Of a stretch of 64,000 nucleotides of DNA, positions 26,080 through 33,181 are shown one piece after another (position 1 is the first letter of the stretch; each line of letters opens with the position of its first letter). The stretch lies in the NCBI RefSeq assembly GCF_006716425.1, contig NZ_VFOZ01000001.1, positions 6,944,001-7,008,000 of the forward strand, given 5' to 3'. The notes below the pieces were generated by a model that saw only the letters and a list, made by a program, of their open reading frames with translations, did not search any database and was not told the DNA's origin. This DNA comes from Actinoallomurus bryophytorum (GTDB lineage: Bacteria > Actinomycetota > Actinomycetes > Streptosporangiales > Streptosporangiaceae). The position numbers were made by a program, and so were the translations under genes.

Positions 26080-27105
26080 TCAGGACCGGGCGTCGCAAAG
26101 GAGCACGATTTTTCCGACCACGGATGCCCGTTCGAGCATCTCATGGGCTTTTGCCGCATCCGCGAGCGGCAGGGTCGCGGCGATGATCGGCTCGATCTCC
26201 CCGTTCTTGAGCAGGCGGAGCACCTCCTGCATGTCCTCCCGGTACGCCTGCGGCCGGCTCTTTTCCAGGCTCCACGCGTTGTAGAAGGTCGTCGAGCGCC
26301 CGTCCGGAACGAGCTTCGGCCCGACGATGCCGGTGAGAAGCCCCACGGCCCCGCGTACCTTGCTGACCTTGCCGTCCTTCATCACCTGGCTCTGGCCGTA
26401 TCCGATGAGGATGCCGCCCCGGCGAAGCAGCCGGTAGGACCGCTGGAACTGCGTTCCTCCGATCGGATCGAGCGCGGCATCGAGACCCTCGCTCGCCTGC
26501 GCCCGGATCACCTTGGCGAAATCCTCCTTCCGGTAGTCGATGTGGTGCGCGCCGAGCCGTGTGACCGTTTCCTGCTTTCCGCCGGAGCTGGTCGCGAAGC
26601 ACTCGATGCCGGCGAGGCGGGCCAGTTGCAGCACCGCGATTCCGACCCCGCCGGCCGCCGCGTGCACGACGATCCGCTGTCCGGGCTTCAGTCCGGCGAC
26701 CCGGTGCAGCATCTGATGCGCGATGAAGTAGTTGAGCATGGTGGCCGCGACCACCGTCGGCCGCAGGCCGTCGGGGACCATGACCAGCCGGTCGGCGGGG
26801 AGGCTGATGTACTCGGTGTTGCCGCCGCCCTTCACCAGCGCGGTGACCGGCTGGCCGGGCCGCAGGCCGGTGACCTCGGGGCCCACCGACTCGACGACAC
26901 CGGTGACGTCGAACCCGGGAGTGAACGGCGGTTTCGGTCCTACGGGGACGGCGCCGGCCCGGAAGAGGGGGTCGCCACCCGATACACCCGATGCCTGGAC
27001 GCGGACGAGGACCTCGTTCGGCCGAGGTGGCGCGATCTGTCGTTTGCGGAACTCCAGGACGCCGGGCCCGCCGGCTCGTTCGGCGAAGATGTATCGACCG
27101 TCCAT
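26080..27105 (-). CDS. Medium-chain quinone oxidoreductase
   Basis: 341-residue zinc-free medium-chain dehydrogenase/reductase. The N-terminal GroES-like domain holds VLVRVQASGVSGGDPLFRAG and GFDVTGVVESVG. The NADPH fold is VHAAAGGVGIAVLQLAR. The usual zinc-binding cysteines are missing, as in quinone reductases (Qor) and enoyl reductases. ATG at 27105 with AAGGCGGG upstream. Transcribed alone, convergent with E1 beta and divergent from the SnoaL-like gene at 27365. Reduction of a quinone intermediate of the aromatic pathway is a reasonable guess; no three-box motif is seen in front of it. Confidence 0.88.
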   Translation of the reverse strand: MDGRYIFAERAGGPGVLEFRKRQIAPPRPNEVLVRVQASGVSGGDPLFRAGAVPVGPKPPFTPGFDVTGVVESVGPEVTGLRPGQPVTALVKGGGNTEYISLPADRLVMVPDGLRPTVVAATMLNYFIAHQMLHRVAGLKPGQRIVVHAAAGGVGIAVLQLARLAGIECFATSSGGKQETVTRLGAHHIDYRKEDFAKVIRAQASEGLDAALDPIGGTQFQRSYRLLRRGGILIGYGQSQVMKDGKVSKVRGAVGLLTGIVGPKLVPDGRSTTFYNAWSLEKSRPQAYREDMQEVLRLLKNGEIEPIIAATLPLADAAKAHEMLERASVVGKIVLLCDARS

Positions 27106-27241
27106 TGATACCCGCCTTCTTGCGAAGATATGGAGTTAAAATGCCGATTACTTCATTTGATCTCGTGCGTCCTCGCGTCCAGACATTACTGGTCGACTGA
27201 TTGAGTTTATCGCGAGAAAGCGCCATCGGGCATGGGGCCGG

Positions 27242-27332
27242 AGGCGTACTTCCGCTACGCCTGTATACGCGCCGCGACGTACGAAAGAAGGTCCGTCGGC
27301 CGGTAGGCGGCCGGAGATAGGCGAACTATAAT
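27242..27332 (+). promoter_or_regulatory. Promoter region of SnoaL-like/ABM operon
   Basis: A perfect -10 hexamer TATAAT is at 27327-27332, 33 bp before the start codon. Upstream an inverted repeat AGGCGTA (27242-27248) and TACGCCT (27256-27262) may be an operator; similar GGCGTAG/CTACGCC arms occur at 17407-17424 before the exporter gene. No three-box motif is present. Confidence 0.5.
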
Positions 27333-27364
27333 GGCAAGGAGACCGATTTAAGGAGGGTGAAATT

Positions 27365-27754
27365 ATGACCGTCGAAGAGACGGATGTCACGGAGTTCAGC
27401 CACAAGTGGGCAGAGGCGGAGCTGAACGGTGACGAGACAGCGCTGAAATCACTCCTCGACGACGGATTCTCCTCCGTCGGCCCGGCGGGATTCATACTGG
27501 ACAAGGAACAATGGATCGATCGTTACCGTTCGGGCGACCTGAAGAACCAGGAGTTCGCCTGGCACGATACCGACGTCCGCCGCTACGGCGATACGGCGAT
27601 CATCATCGGCGTGCAGACCCAGAAGACCACGTACAAGGGAAACCCGGTGCCGGCGAACGACCTGCGGTTCACCCAGATCGCGGTGCGCAAGGACGGCCAG
27701 TGGTACGGCGTGGGCATGCACCTCAGCGCGATCATGCAGCCGCCTACTCGGTAA
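27365..27754 (+). CDS. SnoaL-like/DUF4440 protein
   Basis: 129-residue NTF2-fold protein. The pattern FSHKWAEAELNGDETALKSLL, then DKEQWIDRYRSGDL and the closing TQIAVRKDGQWYGVGMHLS is the DUF4440/SnoaL-like form. AAGGAGGGTG precedes the ATG at ideal spacing, so expression should be strong. It is followed after 24 bp by the ABM-domain gene. Possible cyclase, isomerase or ligand-binding role on an aromatic product; no catalytic residues can be assigned with confidence. Confidence 0.8.
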   Translation: MTVEETDVTEFSHKWAEAELNGDETALKSLLDDGFSSVGPAGFILDKEQWIDRYRSGDLKNQEFAWHDTDVRRYGDTAIIIGVQTQKTTYKGNPVPANDLRFTQIAVRKDGQWYGVGMHLSAIMQPPTR

Positions 27755-27778
27755 GTCAGGTTTGGAGGGATCGGGACC

Positions 27779-28099
27779 ATGTCCACCATCAGTGAGGGCG
27801 GTCATCCGCTCACCGTCATCAACGTCTTCACCGTCACCCCCGAGCGGCAGGCGGATGTCGTGCGCATGCTCAGTGAGCTGACCGAGCAGACCGTACGTCA
27901 TCAGGCCGGCTTCATCTCGACGAACATCCACGCCAGCCTCGACGGCATGCGGGTCGTGAACTACGCGCAGTGGGAGGGCAGGGAGCACCTCGAGGCGATG
28001 ATGGCGGTGCCGGAGGCCCGCGAGCGGATGCGTGAACTCACTCAGGTCGCCGCCTCCGAGCCACACCTCTACGAGGTCTCGCGCGTCTACCAGAAGTAG
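27779..28099 (+). CDS. Antibiotic biosynthesis monooxygenase (ABM) domain protein
   Basis: 106-residue dimeric ferredoxin-like protein of the ABM family (ActVA-Orf6/TcmH type), cofactor-free enzymes that oxidise anthrone-type phenols to quinones. Family features: INVFTVTPERQADVVRML, the HQAGFISTNIHASLDGMRVVNYAQWEGREHLEAM block, where the Trp and Tyr lie at the active site, and a short C-terminus. GGAGGGAT precedes the ATG. Operonic with the SnoaL-like gene before it. Quinone formation on the polyketide is a plausible job. Confidence 0.85.
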   Translation: MSTISEGGHPLTVINVFTVTPERQADVVRMLSELTEQTVRHQAGFISTNIHASLDGMRVVNYAQWEGREHLEAMMAVPEARERMRELTQVAASEPHLYEVSRVYQK

Positions 28100-28140
28100 T
28101 GCCCGGACCGCGGCGCCCCGCGCGTCGCGTCCCACGCGTC

Positions 28141-28167
28141 GCGCGCCGCCGGCCCCCGGCGGCGCGC
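28141..28167. terminator. Terminator hairpin
   Basis: Perfect 12-bp GC-rich stem (28141-28152 with 28156-28167) and CCC loop, 42 bp after the ABM gene. Confidence 0.8.
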
Positions 28168-28320
28168 GTTCGCACGGCATCGATCAGCCGCGTGGCACTC
28201 GTGTGATCGACGGCCATTACCGGCAGTTTCGTGCGCACAATCGGCTGGTGCGGCGCGAACAATGGCCGGGCCACTTCGCCCATCGAACGGGCATGTATAA
28301 ATCCATAATGACCAGGGCGA

Positions 28321-28364
28321 GTTCCCGCGGTGTCTCATCACGGTCCCAGCCCTGCCGGGAATGT
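28321..28364 (-). promoter_or_regulatory. Three-box motif, copy K
   Basis: Minus strand: ACATTCC, 10 bases, GGGAC, 15 bases, CGGGAAC. It points away from the acetyltransferase gene at 28513, and no leftward gene follows, so the motif probably works in either orientation. Its first box lies in a perfect 8-bp inverted repeat, GCCGGGAA-TG-TTCCCGGC, at 28354-28371. Confidence 0.55.
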
Positions 28365-28408
28365 TCCCGGCCCGATCGTGATTTACGCCTGTCGGCCGCC
28401 CGGATTTA

Positions 28409-28435
28409 GTCCCTGGATGGGCGGGAAGTTCCCGC
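28409..28435 (-). promoter_or_regulatory. Partial three-box motif, copy L
   Basis: Minus strand: CTTCC, 10 bases, GGGAC (28409-28428); the third box is missing. The first box is part of a palindrome GCGGGAA-G-TTCCCGC at 28421-28435. With copy K it makes a paired site about 80-150 bp upstream of the acetyltransferase gene. Confidence 0.4.
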
Positions 28436-28512
28436 GATAGCCTTGAATTCGATCGCCAATTGAACTTCGCTTATATGCGGAAGGACCCGTCTCGTTTCGG
28501 CAGGAGAATCCG

Positions 28513-29361
28513 ATGCAAGTATCGACCGTTTCGGATCCCGAAGAGTTCATGGCGAATGCCGGCGACTTGCTATATCGCCATCCGGTTCATAACAATGTTC
28601 TGCTCTTTCACGCCGTCGACCCGGCAGGCCTGCCGCCAGGGACGGGGCAGCCGGTGTTCGCCTGGGTCACCGACCCGGGCGGCACGGTCGTGGGCGCCGC
28701 GTTCGCGATGGTCCCGTACCGCATGACCCTCTCGGAGATGCCGGTGCAGGCCGCGCGGGCACTCGCGGACCACTTCGCCGAGCACGAGTCGTGGTTGCCG
28801 GGGGCCAGCGGTCCCGACGACACCGCGTCGGCGTTCGCGGCCCGCTGGTCCGAGATCACCGGGCAACCCGCACGGCGTGAACGTGAGCAGTGGCTGATGC
28901 GGTGTGACGAGACGACCAGGCAGGCGCCGCCGCCCGGACGGCCGCGCCTCGCCACCGCGGCCGACCTCGATGCGGTCGCGGAGTGGTTCTCGGCGACCAT
29001 GCGGCACAGCGGCTTGGACAAGGAGAAGGCGCTGCGGCACACGCGGCACATGGCCGAGGGGCAGCTCGCCGGCAAGCGCCTGATCGTGTGGGAAGGGGAG
29101 GACGGTAAGCCCCTGGGCGCCGCCGGGTGGGCCCCGCCCATCGGCGGTGTCGTGCGCCCCTCAGGCGTCTTCGTCGCCCCCGAGGCGCGCGACGGCGGGT
29201 ACGCGACGGCGCTGCTGGGCGAGGTCACGGCACGGGCGCTCGAAGAGGGCGCCGACACGTGTGTGTGCACTCATTACCTGGCGTACGCATCCATGCTGGC
29301 GGTCGTCGAGAAGGTCGGCTACCAGCGGGTCATGGATCTCACCGAATACCGGTTCGGATGA
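28513..29361 (+). CDS. GNAT-family acetyltransferase
   Basis: 282-residue protein with a C-terminal GNAT fold: the acetyl-CoA loop follows GVFVAPEARDGGYATALLGEVTARALEEG, and the closing strand is VVEKVGYQRVMD. The N-terminal half is a degenerate second GNAT-like domain, a common two-domain build in actinomycetes. AGGAGAAT precedes the ATG. The SDR gene follows after 74 bp. The gene lies behind motif copies K and L, so it is a likely regulon member: tailoring acyltransfer or self-protection by acetylation are both possible. Confidence 0.85.
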   Translation: MQVSTVSDPEEFMANAGDLLYRHPVHNNVLLFHAVDPAGLPPGTGQPVFAWVTDPGGTVVGAAFAMVPYRMTLSEMPVQAARALADHFAEHESWLPGASGPDDTASAFAARWSEITGQPARREREQWLMRCDETTRQAPPPGRPRLATAADLDAVAEWFSATMRHSGLDKEKALRHTRHMAEGQLAGKRLIVWEGEDGKPLGAAGWAPPIGGVVRPSGVFVAPEARDGGYATALLGEVTARALEEGADTCVCTHYLAYASMLAVVEKVGYQRVMDLTEYRFG

Positions 29362-29435
29362 AGTCTGCCCGGTGGGCGCCGGACCAGGCGCCCGCCGGGC
29401 ACGGGCACGGCCCGCAGAAATGAGGAGCGACACGT

Positions 29436-30212
29436 ATGATCACGAATATCCCCACGTTTCCCGACCTGAACGGCAACGTCGCCGTGGTGACCGGCGGCTC
29501 ACGCGGGATCGGTGCCGAGACCTGCCGGTTCTTCGCTGCCAACGGCATGAAGGTGGCGGTCGTCGGCCGCGACAAGGACGCCATCGAGCTCGTGCTCGAG
29601 GAAATCCGCGCGGATGGCGGGCAGGCGACCGGAGTCGTCGCGGACTGCACCGACCGGGAGGCCCTCGAGCACATGCGGGCCACCGTCGAGCAGGAGTTCG
29701 GCCCGGTGGACGTACTGGCCGCCTTCGCCGGCGGCGACCAGGGCGTGGAGGCGGCCGAGCAGATGACCGAGGAGACGTGGCGGTCCATCCTCGACCACAA
29801 CCTCACGGCGACCTTCCTGACCGTGCAGGCCTTTCTCCCCGGCATGATCGAGCGTCGCCGGGGCTCGATCATCACCATGTCCTCCGCGGCGGGCCGGCTG
29901 CCGGGGCACTCATCGGTCGCCTACGCGACGGCGAAGGCCGGCATCTTGATGTTCACCCGCCGCACCGCCATGGACGTGGGCAAGCACAATGTGCGGGTGA
30001 ACTGCATCGCGCCCTCCGCGATTCTCACCGAGCGCAACAAGGCGCGTATTCCGGAGGAGATCCGCGAGCGTGTGGCCGCGGAACAGTTCCTGATCGCTCG
30101 CTGGGGTACGCCCGCCGACTGCGCCAACGCCGCGCTGTTCCTGGCCTCGGAGGCGTCCTCCTGGGTCACCGGCGAGACGATCGACATCGCCGGCGGAAAG
30201 ATCATGATGTAG
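29436..30212 (+). CDS. SDR-family ketoreductase
   Basis: 258-residue classical SDR. TGGSRGIG cofactor motif, Asp in VVADCTD, structural Asn in DHNLTATF, catalytic Ser in TMSSAAGRLPG and YATAK, and a C-terminal WVTGETIDIAGG. NNAG is replaced by AFAGG. GAGGAG precedes the ATG. Similar to FabG-like polyketide ketoreductases, though the ActIII-type specificity motifs are not obvious. Second gene of the acetyltransferase unit and therefore probably inside the motif regulon. Confidence 0.88.
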   Translation: MITNIPTFPDLNGNVAVVTGGSRGIGAETCRFFAANGMKVAVVGRDKDAIELVLEEIRADGGQATGVVADCTDREALEHMRATVEQEFGPVDVLAAFAGGDQGVEAAEQMTEETWRSILDHNLTATFLTVQAFLPGMIERRRGSIITMSSAAGRLPGHSSVAYATAKAGILMFTRRTAMDVGKHNVRVNCIAPSAILTERNKARIPEEIRERVAAEQFLIARWGTPADCANAALFLASEASSWVTGETIDIAGGKIMM

Positions 30213-30230
30213 CGGTATGACGTGCTGTCC

Positions 30231-30273
30231 GACGAAGGTGCGCACCCGGGAAGCAGGGGTGGGCGCCTTCGTC
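30231..30273. terminator. Terminator hairpin
   Basis: Near-perfect 17-bp inverted repeat (30231-30247 with 30257-30273, two mismatches), 19 bp after the SDR stop. Confidence 0.75.
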
Positions 30274-30410
30274 ATCGGCGTCCGGTGCGGGTCACGACGG
30301 CGCATGGCCGGGGCCGGACCCCTACGCCCGAACTCGCGAAGTACGAGTGGCGCGAATCCGGCATCCCGCGGGTCGGCCCTTCTCCTTGGCCAGGAAGTGC
30401 CCGGTGTGAG

Positions 30411-30442
30411 GAGTGAGTGCCCACTCGCAGAAGTGCTATCCT
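30411..30442 (+). promoter_or_regulatory. TetR-type operator and promoter of tetR gene
   Basis: GTGAGTGCCCAC at 30413-30424, within the inverted repeat GAGTG-N6-CACTC at 30411-30426, nearly equals the palindromes at 8720 and 8740. A -10-like TATCCT follows at 30437-30442, only 7 bases before the ATG, so the transcript may be leaderless and the repressor would block its own promoter. Confidence 0.6.
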
Positions 30443-30449
30443 GTAAATC

Positions 30450-31073
30450 ATGGTGATGGCAGGGGAGACCGCGGTACCCCAGACGATGCGCGCGCGCATC
30501 CTCCGGGCGGCCGGACAGGTGATCCGGGACAAGGGCCTGGCTCGCGCGACGACCAAGGAGATCGCCGAGGCCGCGCAGTGCTCGGAGGGTTCGCTGTACC
30601 GCCACTTCGACAGCAAGGAGGATCTCTTCCTCGCCGTGCTGTCCGAGCAGCTGCCCGCCTTCCTGCCCGCCCTGCACGAGCTGACCTCCCGTACGGGCAA
30701 GGGCACGGTGGCGGCGAACCTCGAACGCGTGGGTATGGCGGCGCTCGCCTTCTTCGACGAGTCGATCCCGATGTTCGCCTCCGTGTTCGCCGAGCCGACG
30801 CTGCTCGCCCAGCACAGCGAGTGGATGCGGACCACGGACACCGGGCCCCATCGCGCCGTCGTCCTCGTCGCCGACTACCTGCGCGGCGAGCAGGCGCTGC
30901 GCCGCGTGCACGCCGACGTCAGCGCGGAGGAGGCGGCGGCCATGCTGCTGGGCGCCTGCTACCTGCGTTCCTTCACCCGACAGTCCAATCCGGCCAAACC
31001 CATCAGCGATCAGCGCTTCATCCGCCGGTTGCTGGCGACGCTGTTCGCCGGGCTCACCCCGCCTGCCGCCTGA
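30450..31073 (+). CDS. TetR-family transcriptional regulator
   Basis: 207-residue regulator: N-terminal helix-turn-helix (ARILRAAGQVIRDKGLARAT; TKEIAEAAQCSEGSLYRHFDSKEDLF) and a helical ligand-binding C-terminal half. No ribosome site is seen, in keeping with a leaderless message. The apparent operator in front of it recurs as a tandem pair 22 kb away between the divergent operons at 8669/8800, and more weakly before the exporter gene at 17634. These are the predicted targets. The ligand could be a pathway intermediate. It separates the SDR unit from the AMP-ligase gene. Confidence 0.9.
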   Translation: MVMAGETAVPQTMRARILRAAGQVIRDKGLARATTKEIAEAAQCSEGSLYRHFDSKEDLFLAVLSEQLPAFLPALHELTSRTGKGTVAANLERVGMAALAFFDESIPMFASVFAEPTLLAQHSEWMRTTDTGPHRAVVLVADYLRGEQALRRVHADVSAEEAAAMLLGACYLRSFTRQSNPAKPISDQRFIRRLLATLFAGLTPPAA

Positions 31074-31097
31074 CGCGTACCCACACCGGCGCGCTGG

Positions 31098-31144
31098 GCA
31101 GATTCCCGCCCGTCGCTGGGACCCGTGGATCACGTCCCTGGGAC
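31098..31144 (+). promoter_or_regulatory. Three-box motif, copy C (for AMP ligase)
   Basis: GCAGATTCC, 11 bases, GGGAC, 15 bases, CTGGGAC; it ends 69 bp before the AMP-ligase start. Middle and right parts (GCTGGGACCCGTG and ACGTC) agree closely with copy D. Confidence 0.7.
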
Positions 31145-31213
31145 GCCCACGAGGTCACCCTTGTCACCCGAGCCGACGTTCACCGCCGGCACGTTGTGAA
31201 CAGGGGACGCCAG

Positions 31214-32905
31214 ATGGACACACCGACAGATCCGGGGATGGTGCCGTGGCCGGCCGACCAGGCGGCCCGATACACGGCCGCCGGCCACTGGCGGGGGCGG
31301 CCGCTCGGTCACTGGATGTGGACGTGGGCGCGACGTCGCGGCCCGCACACCGCCGTGGTCGACGGCGACCGGCGGATCAGCTATCTCGAGCTGGCCCGGC
31401 GTGCCGACGCGCTCGCCGACCACCTGCTCGACCACGGCCTGGGCAACGGCGACAAGATCGTCGTCCAGCTGCCGGGCGGCTGGAAGTACCTCACCCTGTT
31501 CTTCGCCTGCCAGCGCATCGGCGTCGTGCCGGTGCTGGCCCTGATGGCGCACCGGGAACGCGAGCTGGCCTACTTCGCGGACCTGGCGGGGGCGAAGGCC
31601 CTCGTCGTGCCGGACGAGTTCAACGACTTCGACCACCAGGAGCTCGCCGCCGACGTCGCCCGTGACGGAGACCGATCGCTCCAGGTGTTCGTCACCGGTC
31701 CGGGCTGCCGGGACGGTCACGTGGCCCTGGACCCCCTCATGGAGATGCCGGACGACGGGGAGGGCCTGCGCGGCAAGCTGAACGCGCTCGCGCCGGGCTC
31801 GCGGCAGCTGGCCCTCCTGCTGCTGTCCGGCGGCACGACCGGCATGTCCAAGCTCGTACCCCGCACCCATGACGACTACGAGTACAACGCCCGGCGGAGC
31901 GCCGAGGTCAGCGGATTCGGACCCGGCACCGTGTACCTCGTCGTGCTCCCGGCGGCGCACAACTTCCCGCTCGGCTCACCGGGAATCCTCGGCACTCTCC
32001 TATCGGGCGGCCGCGTCGTCTTCGCCCCCTCGCCCCGCCCCGAGGTCGCGTTCCCGCTGATCGAGCGCGAACGGGTCACCGTCACGTCCCTCGTGCCCAG
32101 CATCGCCCAGCGCTGGGTCGAGGCGGCCGCCGTGGAGTCGTATGACCTGTCCTGTCTCCACGTGGTCCAGGTCGGCGGCTCGGTGCTGGCCCCCGAGTTC
32201 GCCGCGCGCGTCGGCGCCGCGCTCGGCTGCACACTGCAGCAGGTCTACGGGATGGCGGAGGGGCTGCTCAACTACACGCGGCTCGACGACCCGGAGTCCG
32301 TCGTGCTGCGGACCCAGGGCCGGCCGATCTCCCCCGATGACGAGGTCCGCATCGTCGACGAGTTCAGGCGCCCGGTTCCGCCGGGCACGCCGGGCGAACT
32401 GCAGGCGCGCGGCCCGTACACGATCCGCGGTTACTATGCCGCGCCGGAGTCCAACGCCGTGACGTTCACCTCGGACGGCTGGTACCGCAGCGGCGACATC
32501 GTCCGCATGCATCCGACCGGCAACCTCGTCGTCGAGGGCCGGATCAAGGACGTCATCAACCGCGGCGGCGAGAAGATCTCCGCCACCGAGGTGGAGGCGG
32601 TGGTGAAGGCGCTGCCGCAGGTGGCGCAGGCGGCCGCGATCCCGGTGCCGGACCCGGTGCTCGGCGAGCGTATCTGCGTCTGTGTCGTCCTACGCCCCGG
32701 TGGCGACCTCACGCTCGACGAGCTCCGCCGCGAGGACGGTGTCGCGAAATACAAGATTCCCGAACAGCTCGAGATATTCACCGACCTGCCACTGACGCCG
32801 GTGGGAAAGGTGGACAAAAAAGAATTGTGCATTCTGGTGGAGCGAAGGCGCGGCTCGCGTCAGGAGATCCCCCCGCTAGGAGATGTCGGCGTGCCGACAC
32901 CGTGA
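31214..32905 (+). CDS. Aryl-acid AMP ligase (DhbE/EntE-like)
   Basis: 563-residue adenylate-forming enzyme. The P-loop-like motif LLLSGGTTGMSKLVPRTHDDY, YGMAEGLLNYT, the hinge region GDIVRMHPTGNLVVEGRIKD and the C-terminal catalytic Lys in LTPVGKVDKK are intact. It matches 2,3-dihydroxybenzoate/salicylate-AMP ligases: PAAHNFPLGSPG carries Asn250, which in DhbE contacts the 2-hydroxyl of the aryl acid. GGGGAC precedes the ATG. No aryl-carrier protein, NRPS or siderophore genes are near, so the acceptor is open: the lone ACP, CoA, or an amine. Motif copy C directly upstream places it in the regulon. Confidence 0.88.
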   Translation: MDTPTDPGMVPWPADQAARYTAAGHWRGRPLGHWMWTWARRRGPHTAVVDGDRRISYLELARRADALADHLLDHGLGNGDKIVVQLPGGWKYLTLFFACQRIGVVPVLALMAHRERELAYFADLAGAKALVVPDEFNDFDHQELAADVARDGDRSLQVFVTGPGCRDGHVALDPLMEMPDDGEGLRGKLNALAPGSRQLALLLLSGGTTGMSKLVPRTHDDYEYNARRSAEVSGFGPGTVYLVVLPAAHNFPLGSPGILGTLLSGGRVVFAPSPRPEVAFPLIERERVTVTSLVPSIAQRWVEAAAVESYDLSCLHVVQVGGSVLAPEFAARVGAALGCTLQQVYGMAEGLLNYTRLDDPESVVLRTQGRPISPDDEVRIVDEFRRPVPPGTPGELQARGPYTIRGYYAAPESNAVTFTSDGWYRSGDIVRMHPTGNLVVEGRIKDVINRGGEKISATEVEAVVKALPQVAQAAAIPVPDPVLGERICVCVVLRPGGDLTLDELRREDGVAKYKIPEQLEIFTDLPLTPVGKVDKKELCILVERRRGSRQEIPPLGDVGVPTP

Positions 32906-33181
32906 CCTTCGCGTTCGCCTTTCGGGCGGGCCCGCCGTCGTGACGCCGGCCGGGCCCGCCCGCCGTGTGGTAAGCGGATACGGTGTGCCGGACGCCCCGG
33001 TGCCGCATGCTCGGCACGGGGCCGCGAACACCGGTTCCGGCCTCGGCCCCGGCCGTAAGCGCACCGGATGGCACCCGCAACGTAGCGGGCGTAGTACCGC
33101 CACCGTATACGGCCTGATTCCATCGACGTAAAATGCCGCCGGCCCGCAGCCATCGCCCCGTTCCGCCCTTAGTGTCGAGTT
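32906..33181. terminator. Terminator and promoter gap before ABC genes
   Basis: Perfect 12-bp stem CGGGCGGGCCCG (32923-32934) with its complement (32951-32962), 18 bp after the AMP-ligase stop. Beyond it a TAAAAT hexamer at 33129-33134 may be the -10 of the following gene. No three-box motif is found. Confidence 0.65.

Noticed and set aside
28038-28283. Leftward frame that could have been the target of motif copy K
   Set aside because: Arg/Gly-rich and antisense to the ABM gene end and its terminator; not protein-like.
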